The notes under the pieces: model-generated | Database searches by the model: none | Told to the model about the DNA's origin: nothing | The model's input: only the letters and a program-made list of their open reading frames with translations | Shown here: one piece after another, positions 1 through 9,530 of the stretch | How the letters are laid out: the number at the start of each line of letters is the position of its first letter | Position numbering within the stretch: the first letter of the stretch is position 1 | Translations under genes and position numbers: made by a program | Assembly: GCA_025349905.2 (NCBI GenBank) | Contig: MU624849.1 | Coordinates: 1-20,560, forward strand | DNA: 20,560 nt | Direction: 5' to 3' | From: Blastocladiella britannica | Lineage: Eukaryota > Blastocladiomycota > Blastocladiomycetes > Blastocladiales > Blastocladiaceae

Positions 1-242
1 ACGGAGCCGAGTATCCGACTATTAGGGGTTTGTACCCCCATTTGATTTTGCACGGTATTCTCTCATTCTCGGTGCATATTTGTGTATGCACTGGATCACT
101 TGCATCGAGGACAAGAGCTCTCTTTTCTTTCCATCCAGCTATCCCGTCCATGCTCGTGGCCATGGAGATCAGAGAGTGATGTGTTGTGTAGTGAGCTTGA
201 CTCTTTCTTTGACTTTGCCGAATTCAAACAAATCAAATACAA
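1..242. other. Intergenic / upstream region of uL10m gene
   Basis: No convincing coding region on either strand. It contains a small perfect inverted repeat around 25-38 (GGGGT, TTGT loop, ACCCC) and an AT-richer stretch ending just before the ATG at 243. It presumably holds the promoter and 5' leader of the following gene. I recognise no specific factor site. Confidence 0.4.
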
Positions 243-1065
243 ATGATCGTTGCCCGCACCTTGACGACGACGCGGAGTACCGGCCCCGCAGTAGCAACTG
301 CTGCAATCGCCACAGCCACGGCCGTCCGTGCCCGTGCCAGTCCGTGTTTTTTTCTTTGCCATTTCTTCCACATTCACTTACATCAACATTAATGTAACAG
401 TCCACTGCCCCGTCCCCGCCAACCTGCGCAACTACCCGCTGAAAAAGCAGATTCTCGTTGCCGACTACCGCTCGCATGTGCTCTCCAACTCGGCGGTACT
501 GGTGGCCTCGGCCGCGGACCTGACCGAGGCCGACTGGCAGAAGCTGCGGGTGGCCCTGCGCCCCCTGGGCTTTGGGGTCACGTCCATTGCCAACGGCGTG
601 TTCTCGGTCGCGGCCACACAGCACGGCGCCGTGGCCAAGCGGTTGTCGCCGCACTTGACCGGCCACAATGCCGCCGTGTACACGTTGCCTCCATCTATTG
701 ATGCGGCATCACCAAAGCAGCAGCCCTCGAAAAAATCGGCGGTCGTGCCCCCTCCACTCATCAACGACCCGGCGGTGCTCAACACGCTGCTGTCTGCGCT
801 GCCCAAGGCTGGGGGTAAGAAGGTGGTCATCAAGGCCGCGGTCGTCAACGGCGTGTACATGACTGCGCCCGAACTCGCGCGGTTCGCTGCGTTGCCGTCG
901 CTTGACCAGCTGCGTGGCCAGCTCGTGGGTCTGTTGCAGGCACCCGGACAGCGGCTGGTGGGCATGCTGGGCCAGAACCAGTCGGCGCTGGCGGCGATTC
1001 TGGGCCAGCGCGTCGCTGACATGGAGTCAGCTGCTTCTACTCCTGCTCCTGCTCCGTCGGCGTGA
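243..1065 (+). CDS. Mitochondrial large-subunit ribosomal protein uL10m (L10 family)
   Basis: Predicted join(243..339, 401..1065), 253 aa. Exon 1 begins MIVARTLTTTRSTGPAVATA: Arg, Ala and Thr rich with no acidic residues, typical of a mitochondrial targeting presequence. The intron 340-400 (GTCCGT...AACAG) restores the frame into exon 2. Exon 2 carries the L10 signature: YPLKKQILVADYRSHVLSNS, then LTEADWQKLRVALRPLG, and near the C-terminus LPSLDQLRGQLVGLLQAPGQ, the family's conserved helix before the flexible tail. Known role of the family: the stalk-base protein of the ribosomal large subunit, carrying the bL12 copies that recruit translation factors. Here it would act in the mitochondrial matrix. 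It ends in an Ala/Pro tail and stops 49 bp before the convergent P450 stop. The exon 1 donor is the least certain point; donors at 334 or 346 also keep the frame. Confidence 0.82.
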
Positions 1066-1114
1066 GCACTTTAGTTGAATACATTTTTCGTAAGCTCCAT
1101 TCTTTCAAAGCTGA

Positions 1115-2922
1115 CTACTGAGACGACGACGACACCACCACGGGACTCGGCACAAACCGAACCAATGTGCCGCCAACGGGGACGCACGTCAGTCCAAACA
1201 CGGGCCGCGGGTCGATCCGCGTGACCCCGGGCGGCGCTGCGAGTGTACCGGCCGCCAACAACCGCGCCGTGACCAAAGTCATCTCGCGCACCGCCAGCGG
1301 CATCCCGGGACAAATGCGCCGACCTGCCCCAAACGCCAGCAACGAGCCGGGAACCTCGAGACTTCCTTCTCCCGCGACCTTGTCCACGTCATTGTCGGCG
1401 GGGGCGGAAGTGCTCAACCACCGATCAGGACGGAATGTCGCCGCATCGGAGGCGGAAGCCCACATGCTGGCATGCGTCTCTTGCACGTTGATGATGATCT
1501 GTGCGCCACGAGGAATGCAGTACCCGCGGATCTCGGCGGCCTTGCCTGCCATGCGTGGGAGACCCAGTTGCGCAACCGGCTGAATGCGGAGCGTTTCCTT
1601 GACGATCGCACGCACCATGGGCAGCGCCGACATATCGGCAAGCGTGAGATGCGACGGTGACACACCGGTCGCTGCGATGTGGGATGCAATTTCGGCCCGT
1701 GCGGATGCTTGGATCGCGGGATGGTTGACCAGGTACACGGCAATCCACATCAGGGATCCGGCCGTCGTGTCCTGTTAATTGTCCATTGAGTGTTGGTTCC
1801 ATCCATATTGAAAAAAAGATAACGAGGTACCAGTCCAGCAACGAGCATGTCGGACAGCAGCAGCTTGATTTGCTGCAGGTCGAGAGCGTCCGCGTCGCCG
1901 GCCAGGTGAGCTCGGACGAGCGTGTCCACGTACGGCGTAGCCCCAGTGTCCGCGTTCTCAGTAGCTGAGGCAACAACAACATCGGTCTTGCTGGCAGTAG
2001 TCGCCCGCCGCACCGCCAAATCCACCTGGTTCTTGACGAATCCGTTGTGAAAGCGGTCGCCCATGCGCTTCATGGCGGCCATAGAGTCGCGCACCAGCCA
2101 GTTAAACACGGGCTTGACAAATGGGTTCTCGGCCACGCTCGCCGACAGATACTCGGTCGGGTCCCCGACGGCAACGGCCGCAAACATGTCGCGCACGAGC
2201 ACCAGGATCTCGGAGAGTTCCGGGTCGTCGAGCGACTCGAACGCGACGCCCAGGCCCTTGGCAAAGATCACGTTGGCCGTGTACCGTTGCAGGAGCGGCA
2301 ACAGGTCGAAGGTCGTAGTGCCACTCTTGTTAAGTAAGTACGACATGAACCGGTCGGCCTCGCGATGCAAGATCGGGTCGTTCTCGAGCGTCGGCGCAGA
2401 CCCGAGGACCTTGTGTGCGGCGCGGCGGATCCGTTGCCAGTGTGCTCCGAACGGCGCCAACGCCAGGTCGCGCCCGCCCTCGGTGAGATCGTGCCACAAT
2501 GGCGTCAGCATGCGTGACGCCAGAGAACGGTGCCGCAACGCCTCCCGCGCGATCGCCGCGTCCGAAATCACCACTGCCCGCGCCGCGCCTAACTGCAACA
2601 TGTATATGGGTCCCGTGGACTTGACCAGCTGGGTCATGAGTACTGTCGGATCCGACTTGTGCTGCGCCATGGCGGGGAGGTGACCGAGAATCGGGTACGC
2701 TCCTGGCGCGAGTGGAGGGTGAGGTAAGGCCAGGACCGATGGGTCGTCGGGTTCCTGATCTTCGTCTTCATCAACTCGAGTGAGCTTGATGATCCGGGAA
2801 TATTTTTTGGTGGTGGATCGGGTTGCTAGGAGCCAGAGCACGGCGCCGCCAGCAGCAGCCACGAGGACCAAGATGCGGTGGTGCTCGGCCATGGCCAGTA
2901 AGGTGGTGGTTGCGGTTTCCAT
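1115..2922 (-). CDS. Membrane-anchored cytochrome P450 monooxygenase
   Basis: Predicted complement(join(1115..1771, 1831..2922)), 582 aa. The N-terminus has a hydrophobic anchor (about residues 15-33, ILVLVAAAGGAVLWLLA), followed by basic residues and a proline-rich hinge (PHPPLAPGAYPILGHLP), as in ER-bound microsomal P450s. The 59-nt intron 1772-1830 splits the oxygen-binding I-helix precisely; splicing rebuilds AGLDTTAG (A/G-G-x-D/E-T-T). Other hallmarks are K-helix ETLR (423-426), the PERF-like FRPDRW (477 on) and the haem loop FGAGRRICPG with ligand Cys518. It should use NADPH-P450 reductase electrons to hydroxylate a hydrophobic substrate. The overall style resembles the CYP1/2-like and plant A-type clans, but I cannot assign a family or substrate. 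It is slightly long for the superfamily because of a linker after the anchor. It is transcribed divergently from RPS18. Confidence 0.93.
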
Positions 2923-3241
2923 GCTGTTTCCATTAATCTTGTGGCCAATCTAGTGGGCAGTCCACTGGGCCGGGTTATGTAGTGGTTGCCCATGATCATT
3001 TTTTATTGGTTGATGTTACTCCTGGCGTGATGGAGGAGATTGGTGGAATTGAGATCCGTGAAAGGGAAAGGGGTCTTTTTTTTCGAAAGTAGCAACGACC
3101 CATGTGATCATAGTGCAAACTGCAACGTGACCCCCAAAGTGGCCGAACTGTTCCGGCCGCACTTTGCAACACTATCAAGGCGCCCCCTCTTCCTGGCTCC
3201 GCCTTTCCCTCGTTGCCTAAACCACCCTCATACTTAACATC
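2923..3241. promoter_or_regulatory. Divergent promoter region between P450 and RPS18
   Basis: This 319-bp spacer separates the P450 start (minus strand) from the RPS18 start (plus strand). Two CCAAT boxes read on the minus strand at 3005-3009 and 3039-3043, about 85 and 120 bp upstream of the P450 ATG. Nearer RPS18 lies the inverted repeat listed separately, followed by a pyrimidine-rich stretch (about 3180-3215) just ahead of the ATG, typical of ribosomal-protein gene leaders. There is no clear TATA box. Confidence 0.4.
3136..3165. repeat. Imperfect inverted repeat in RPS18 upstream region
   Basis: Left arm AAAGTGGCCG (3136-3145) and right arm CGGCCGCACTTT (3154-3165) are reverse complements except for two extra bases in the right arm, with an 8-nt spacer. 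It lies about 80-105 bp upstream of the RPS18 ATG. It could be a dimeric transcription-factor site; no factor is recognised. Confidence 0.45.
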
Positions 3242-4018
3242 ATGGTTCGTAGTATTTTTCTATCTGAATTGGCGGTGGTTATTATGGCGGTTCTGGTGTG
3301 TCCTCGGCAATATAATACAGTTAATACGGGTTCGATTGAGAGCGGTCTCCTGCTCCCCGTACTTGCACCTGTGCTGTCCTACGATAACGTCTCACCGAAC
3401 GAACGGACCGACCGACCGACGATATATCTGGACGAATACTGGATTTGATGCATGATTTATGTGCAACGAACGACGCACCACCGAAAACCACTGCCACTAA
3501 ACCAAAACCAACAGCAACGCAATGGAATACTAATACCAAAAAAATTGATAAAATAGTCGCTCGTTGTTACCGAGAAGGGCGAGTTCTCCTTCATGCTCCG
3601 TGTGCTCAACACGAACTTGGAGGGCAAGGACAAGATTGTGTACGCTCTGACCGCCATCAAGGGAGTGGGTCGCCGCTACGCGACGCTGGTGTGCAAGAAG
3701 GCCGAGGTGGACCTTGCCAAGCGCGCCGGTGAGATCACGGCCGAGGAGCTGGAGCGCATTGTGACCATCATCCAGAACCCGCTGCAGTACAAGATCCCCA
3801 AGTGGTTCCTTAACCGTCAGAAGGACATTCGCACCGGTGAGTACTCGCAGAACGTGTCCAACGCCGTGGACAACACGCTCCGTGAGGATCTCGAGCGCCT
3901 GAAGAAGATGCGCGTGCACCGCGGTCTCCGCCACTGGTGGGGCATTCGCGTGCGTGGCCAGCACACCAAGACCACTGGCCGCCGCGGAAAGACCGTCGGT
4001 GTCGCCAAGAAGAAGTAA
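3242..4018 (+). CDS. RPS18: 40S ribosomal protein S18 (uS13)
   Basis: Predicted join(3242..3244, 3557..4018), 154 aa (human RPS18 is 152). The reading frame is open upstream of the internal ATG at 3593 and encodes [12 protein letters not shown], the family's N-terminus after Met, directly following ...ATAG at 3553-3556. The initiator ATG must therefore lie in a separate exon. The ATG at 3242 is followed at once by GTTCGT, a donor form also used elsewhere in this window, and the intron has a textbook ACTAAT branch site near 3525. Conserved blocks include [45 protein letters not shown], and the C-terminal [20 protein letters not shown] for rRNA contact. It is a small-subunit head protein contacting the large subunit and P-site tRNA. 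Family assignment is essentially certain; the isolated ATG exon is inferred. Confidence 0.95.
3245..3556 (+). other. Long first intron of RPS18
   Basis: 312 nt, from GTTCGT to ATAG, with branch-site-like TACTAAT about 30 nt before the acceptor. It is roughly five times the usual intron length in this window. Nothing recognisable is encoded. It was searched for box C/D elements: a weak C-like TTGATGC lies near 3446, but no D box follows it at a suitable distance. Confidence 0.65.
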
Positions 4019-4161
4019 ATGTTTTCCTTTTACTTTCTTTGTCTCCCTTTTCTTTTGTGCAAATGCAATCCAACCAGAAGGAAATCGATCTTTTTTTTTT
4101 TCTCTTTCTCTTTTCTTTCGTCCTTGATTGACTTGATCGGCTGGCTCTTGAAGTGATAAAG

Positions 4162-7100
4162 ATGGCAACGCCGTTTGATCAGCAACAGCAACAGCACCAC
4201 CAACAACACGATCTCAACCGCGGTCTGGGCGACGAGGACGTGGACGACGACAATGACGAATTTCTGCCCGCCCATCTCAAGCACTCTGACTCGTCTCTAT
4301 ATTATATTCTATATTCTATATTCTCTTTCCTTCTTTCCTTCTTTCCAACTAAAAAACTCAATTGAACAGGTCCGCCTCTGACATGTCCCTCACCGCTCAG
4401 TTTGAGCGCCATATGGCCCTCGCCCCGCCGCCTGGCAATGGCCCCTCTGCCCCCCCTCCTGCCTCGGAGCAACAGCACGGTATCAATTTTTCTTATTGTA
4501 CCACGGTCGTAAGCTCAGGGAAATGACAACGATCGCCGTATAATGTAAAGGAAACCTGCCCCTCAGCGGCGTCCTCGCCTCGGGCCAGCTCCCGCCCGGC
4601 GCCATGTCCCTCGAGGAACTGGAGGCGCAGCTGATTGGCGCCCACCACCACGGCACCACGTCGTCGGCCAGCGACGATCCCAACCACCCGCAGCACCTTC
4701 ACCAGCAGCAGCAGCACCACCACCCGCACCACCTCCCCGGTGCCATGACCATGCCCCCGCCCATGGGCATGTTCCCGCCCGGCATGTTCCCTCCGGGTAT
4801 GATGCCTCCGCCAGGCATGTTCCCTGGCGGTGCCGGAGGTGCCCCGCCCGGAGTCGACCCGGCGGTGTTTGCCGCTGCCGCTGCCGCCGCTATGGGCATG
4901 GGCATGCCGCCGTTCTTTGGGATGCCGCCGCCGGGCATGTTTGGCCGCCCTCCGTCCACGGGCCCGCACCCGTCGCACCCGCACCCGCCGCCTTCGAGTG
5001 GTCCCATGATGATGCAGCCGCCGCAGCACATGGGCATGCCGCCGTTCCCGATGATGGGGGGGCAGCAGCACGGCATGCCGGATGGCAGCGGCCCGCGCCC
5101 CGGATCGGCCCCTCCGCCGCAACAGCCGCAGCAGCCGCAAATGATGCACGGGCTGCCCGTGTACCCTCCCGAGCCTGGAATGGAGGCCGTCTCGGCCCAG
5201 GGCATGTCGCCCGAGGCTCAGGAGCGCCAGATCCGCGCTATTAAGCGCGCGCGCCGTGAAGCTCGCATTCGCGAATCGGTTTGTTGTTTTTTCCTTTCGT
5301 TATTTAGACTGAGTAGAACTGACGTATTGTATAAAAAATAGTCCCGATTCAACGGTATCATGTCGCAGTACGAAAAGGACCTGATTGCGCGCCTGCAGAT
5401 CGGCCAGCTCGTCTCGGCCGATCCCATGACCGACGACTATTATTTCCAGATGCACGCCAAAACCATGGCCGAGATGGGCGCCGCGGCTGCCGCTGCTACC
5501 GACGATGGTGCCTCTGCTGAAGGCCAGGGAGTCGGTTCGACCGACGGAACTGGCGCTGTAGAGAATGGGGGTGGCGTCTCCGCGTCGTCGGCCGTCAACC
5601 GCATGAACGAGCGCTCGCGCCGCGGATACACGGGCAACTCGCTGCTGCGCCGCGCTGCCAACCAAGGGACCGCGTTGCAGGAGCAGATTGACCGGATCGT
5701 TCACTTTGCCAAGAAGAAGTCAACCAAGACGCAAGGTACTTTATCTTTTTTTTACACGATCGGAGGAGTGTTAAATCTCGATGAAAAAATAGTGGCACTG
5801 GAAGGTGCGCTGGGAGGCACCGTGTCGCTGCGCACCACCAAGAACCCGCGCCAGCGCTTGCACATTGACGCCGCGACGCCCGGCACGTCCGCGGACGTAG
5901 CAGCTGCTGCCGCGACGCCCGGTGGCATTCCCCCTGCTCACAATTCCTCCACCAGCAGCAATGGTACGACAGGCTCTACTGCCCCGACCACCCCGACCGC
6001 CACTCGCCGCGCTGCTCCTTTACCGCCGGCCGCCCTCAGCGCCGCGGCCCGCAAGCGCGTGGCCAAGCTGGTCGAGGACGTGTACGATGCGGTGATTGAT
6101 GCCGAGGCCATGTTTACCCGGCAGCCCAGTGTCAACGGCAAGCGCACGGTGATGATGGACGACGACGGCGACGAGATGGAAATGACGTACGAGGACGACA
6201 TGCGGGTCTGGGACGCCAAGTGCGCGGTCGCGCGCGAGCACGTGTGGGCCAAGTTTGTCGGCGATCACGTCGAACCGTTCGTTTTTTTTTCTTTTCTTAT
6301 TTCTGCAGATCAGAACGACTGACCTATATCGTTAAATAGGCACGCCGCGGTCCAGATCTTGTCGACTCCCAAGGGCAAACGGCTGTGGCCGCGCCTGGTT
6401 CGCCAGCTCGACGTGACGGGCCTCACCCAGCTGATCCTGGCTGTGTTTGGCCATGCCCAGCAGCTCGATTCGGTGCGGTCCGCATCAATCCCGGCCCTGT
6501 TTGCGGCCCCACAGCTGTTCCCGGGCTTGTCGTCGTCGCGGCCGACCGTGGCTTCTCTGGTGCAATTTGTTGATTCGGTCGAGTCGTTCATGCACTACGT
6601 GGTCCCCGCGCTGGTGGAGTTTGTGGCCGAAGCACCCTGGCCCATCATTGCATCATGCCTGACAGCGCTGCTGGACCGCAACGATGTAGTGCGGCTCGGG
6701 TCGGCCAAGGCCGGGCTGGCGCTGCTGACGATGCTGGTGTCCCGGGCCGAGATCCTGAACCAGTCCGGGTACGCTGGTGATGCCGAGTGGCCCGCACTGT
6801 ACATGCGCGTGTTTGCCGAACTGCAGGGCCATTACCTGGCGTTCTTCCCCGTGGTGTCGTTCAGCAACTTGCCGACCGATATGACCGAGCGTGACTTGCC
6901 CGCGCTCTTGGTCCCACCCGGTGGGCTGCCCGACCCGGCCGATGTGCCTGGCGCCCCGACACCCGCGGACTTGCTCGAATTCTACCTCACCGACGACGCA
7001 CACGTGTGGCAGTTCCTGGCGTCGCTGGCGGTCGCTGCATCTGTTGAACAGCAAACTATGCTAGTGACGGAGGTTCGGGAGCGCATTCTCAGCAACGTGG

Positions 7101-7240
7101 TGGCGGGTGAGTTGGGCGCCGCGGGGACCAGTTCCTCTACTGCCGCGGACAAGGCCGAGCGTGCAGTGTACAATGTGAACTTGTTTTTACATGCGCTGGG
7201 CCTGGATGCGAGCCAGATCCAGACGGCGGCGGCCGGCTGA
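4162..7240 (+). CDS. PAT1: PAT1-family mRNA decapping activator
   Basis: Predicted join(4162..4292, 4370..4479, 4551..5278, 5342..5735, 5793..6276, 6340..7240), 915 aa. PAT1 bridges deadenylated mRNA (through Lsm1-7) to the Dcp1/Dcp2 decapping complex and the helicase Dhh1 in the cytoplasm and P-bodies. The N-terminus is Gln/His-rich, then acidic (DEDVDDDNDEF). The middle is Pro/Met/Gly-rich low complexity (about residues 115-290). The conserved Pat1 core begins at about 324 (SRFNGIMSQYEKDLIARLQI, then DDYYFQ). The NPRQ signature of the family (VSLRTTKNPRQRL) follows the fourth intron, and the fifth intron precedes VQILSTPKGKRLWPRL at the start of the C-terminal helical-repeat domain (about 616-915). 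Splice sites restore these motifs exactly. The start ATG lies 144 bp after the RPS18 stop. The fourth intron (5736-5792) is 57 nt and has no in-frame stop. Confidence 0.9.
4295..4346 (+). repeat. Low-complexity repeats in PAT1 intron 1
   Basis: Tandem near-copies of the 7-mer TATATTC (about 4299-4325) run into repeats of TTCCTTTC-like units (about 4326-4346). They form the polypyrimidine part of the 77-nt intron 4293-4369. This is probably replication slippage in a non-coding segment. Confidence 0.6.
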
Positions 7241-8064
7241 AGTGTGTGATGCAATGGCAATATTTTTTTCTTGATGTGATCGTAATGTTTACCTCCTGTT
7301 GCACCTTACCATAATTTTCGTTGGGTTAGCATTTATTTAGATATATAATGTCTCGTCCCCCCATTTGTAGGCCCGGATCCATTTTCACTTGCTTGCACTC
7401 TTCCCGATCCGCTTCATAATATAATTAATTATCCTTCCTTTTCCAATTTTGTGTTGTTTTCTTCCTCCACTCCTCCTCTTCAAGATCCGTGCTTCGCCGT
7501 CGTTAATATTCCCATAGACAGTTACCCTCTCCGTTCTCGCCGTCGTCCTTCGTCGTGCTTTTTGTGTTTGCTGTAGCTTTTTCCGCATCCAAGATTTGTA
7601 ACTACTAGATTCGCTGTTGCTGCCGCACTCACTGTTGCCGCCAACTTCCCCCAAATAACAAAAAAAAATCGTTAAAACTGTTTTGCTGTTACTGCTCGCT
7701 CGACTGCCCCACTGCCAGTCGTCCAGCTCCTCTAATTTAATAATTTGGATTTGATTGTGTGTGCGCACAACATAATTTTTATGATCCTCACATATTTTTC
7801 TGACTGTAAAGTTTGGCACAGCTTAATTGGATCACTTCCAACCAACCAAAAAAATACTATAAACGACGGCCTATTAAACCCGTCGCAGCCAGCCGGATCC
7901 TATTCGTACATTTGCATCTCGTCCGGATCCCTCTCCATATCTGTCGTTGTAGATCGTCTCCATCCATCCATTTTTGCCGTACCAGAGTGCCTGTGTTATT
8001 TGGCACCTGTAGCTCTATATTTCTTTCTTTCGCCCCATCCTCTATCTTCCTTTCTTCCTTTACA
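7241..8064. promoter_or_regulatory. Intergenic region: PAT1 3' end and promoter/leader of stathmin-like gene
   Basis: 824 bp without a supported gene. It is markedly richer in T and A than the flanking coding sequence. A TATAAA at 7858-7863 lies about 200 bp upstream of the next ATG and could be a TATA box. The last 100 bp are strongly pyrimidine-rich, like a fungal 5' leader. CCGGATCC occurs three times (about 7373, 7893, 7923), significance unknown. An opposite-strand open frame across 7385-7819 has no recognisable features and was not accepted. Confidence 0.4.
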
Positions 8065-9276
8065 ATGGGCTGTGGAGCATCCAAGGAAGCCGCGCTTTCC
8101 GTACACCCATCGACGGCGGTCTCAACAACGACTTCAGGAGCAGTGGTATTAGTTCCAGTAACGTCCGAGCCAGCAGCGATCAGTTCCGGATCAGGAGCAG
8201 GGAGTGAACCGTTGTTCCACCACCATGATGGTGCCCAAAAGCCAACCGAGGCAGCCGCCGCCGCACCTGCGGTTACACACGCGCCGCAGCCACCGTCGTC
8301 CGCGTCCACGCTCAAGACCGCGATGCTGCGCAACGACCGGTCGGTCCCCTCGTCGGCGTCCACGACCGCCCCGCACTATGCGCTGGACCTGACGCAGAGG
8401 TCGGACTCAGGGATGGGCACGCGGCACAGTGCCGGATCGTCCAAGTCGGCGACGTACCTTGGTAACGGGGTAGGCGGCGCGCCGTCGCTCCTTTTGCCGT
8501 CGATTCCGGTCCTGGGGGTGGTGGCCACCAACGGCGGTAGTGGCATGGACGGTGCTGCCGTTGAGGCATCGTCGTCCACCGCGTTCGAGATTCCGCTAGA
8601 CGAGACGGTCAAAGTGCGCGCACGTAAGCCCACGTCGTCGGCGGCGCCGCGCAACCGCCGCCGCACGCTATTGCAGCCGATGGCCCAGATGAGTACCGAC
8701 GAGGCGCTGCGCAAGTTGCGGGACGCCGAGTCGCGGTGGGAGGAGGTACCGTTACATTTTCTTCACCTGTCAATCCCTGGACCTGACGTTGTAACGGATA
8801 TATAGGACCCGAACGCAATGGTGACCAAGGACAAGGACCTGAGCCCAGCGGTCCTGCGGGCCGTGATGGCGGACCGCGAGCAACGGGCGGGCGTGAACCG
8901 GCAGCGCGAGCTGGAGGAAAAGAAGCTCAAGCTGGCGGCGCACGACGCGCACGCGCGGACCGTGGCCGAGCGCAAGCAGCGGCTGGTGGCCGCATCGTTG
9001 TCGCGCCCTGGCACCGCGCTTGGTGGCGGTGACGGTAACGATGCAATGGATGCGGCCGCGGATGGCGATTTCGGCGGAGACGCGGTGCCCACCATCAAGT
9101 TGTCGTGGGGCGGATCCTCTAGTCCGGCAAAGGCACAGCCGATGATGATGACGGCGCGGCCATTGACGTTGTCGACCAGTCCGATCAAGCCGCTGGGCCC
9201 ACTGCGAACCATGGTGGCTACGCATGCCGGCGGTGCTGCTGCTGCTGCTGCTAGTGCGGTTGGTCGGGATCGTTGA
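8065..9276 (+). CDS. N-terminally lipid-modified protein with stathmin-like helix
   Basis: Predicted join(8065..8745, 8806..9276), 383 aa, with a 60-nt intron (GAG|GTACCG...TATAG|GAC). It begins MGCGASKE: Gly2 with Ser6 and Lys7 fits N-myristoylation and Cys3 fits palmitoylation, so the protein is probably on the plasma, vesicle or flagellar membrane. Residues 9-170 are Ser/Ala/Thr-rich and disordered. From 174, FEIPLDE, then a basic patch (RNRRR, 196-200), then MSTDEALRKLRDAESRWEE (209-227) and a charged helix to about 291 (REQRAGVNRQRELEEKKLKL). This order (beta-hairpin-like FE[IL]xL motif, SxEExxxKLxxAExR, long amphipathic helix) resembles the tubulin-sequestering stathmin domain, and an MGC start recalls animal STMND1. 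The C-terminus is low complexity with a poly-Ala run. Lipidation and coiled coil are well supported; stathmin homology is an inference from pattern. Confidence 0.6.
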
Positions 9277-9366
9277 CCTCCATTCCCTTGCGTTGATTCG
9301 CCTCGTCCACTTGCCAACGGTGGGATCCCCCATTGAGCGGGGTCGGCGACATCGTCACAAGCGGCC

Positions 9367-9417
<51 letters not shown>

Positions 9418-9530
9418 CAATAAAAGATAACTAAAAAATGTACCCCAATGGATCCTCGTAACCTCTTGATTGGATCGGTATCCTGAGCTGTTGTTGTTAC
9501 TCTCTGCTGTTGCCGAAAATAAAGAAAAGT
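9277..9530. promoter_or_regulatory. Intergenic spacer upstream of TAF4-like gene
   Basis: 254 bp containing the AT microsatellite listed separately and an AT-rich leader before the ATG at 9531. No other element is recognised. Confidence 0.35.
9370..9411. repeat. (AT)n microsatellite
   Basis: About 20 uninterrupted TA dinucleotides, followed by an A-rich run. It is self-complementary and may extrude as a hairpin; copy number is likely polymorphic between strains. Confidence 0.95.

Noticed and set aside
328..400. Continuous reading of the uL10m frame from 328
   Set aside because: It starts at GTG and translates a T-rich intron-like stretch; splicing from the ATG at 243 gives a proper mitochondrial presequence.
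3245..3556. snoRNA or tRNA inside the RPS18 intron (GGTTCGATT at about 3329 resembles a tRNA B box)
   Set aside because: No acceptor stem or properly spaced A box for a tRNA; C-like and D-like boxes are in the wrong order and spacing for a box C/D snoRNA.
4493..5205. Long open frames antisense to PAT1
   Set aside because: Gly/Cys- and His/Arg-rich products are mirror images of the Pro/Met-rich PAT1 region, and the sense frame has clear family motifs.
7385..7819. Opposite-strand 144-codon open frame in the spacer before the stathmin-like gene
   Set aside because: AT-biased codon use unlike the other genes, no recognisable domain, and it overlaps the likely promoter and leader of the plus-strand gene.
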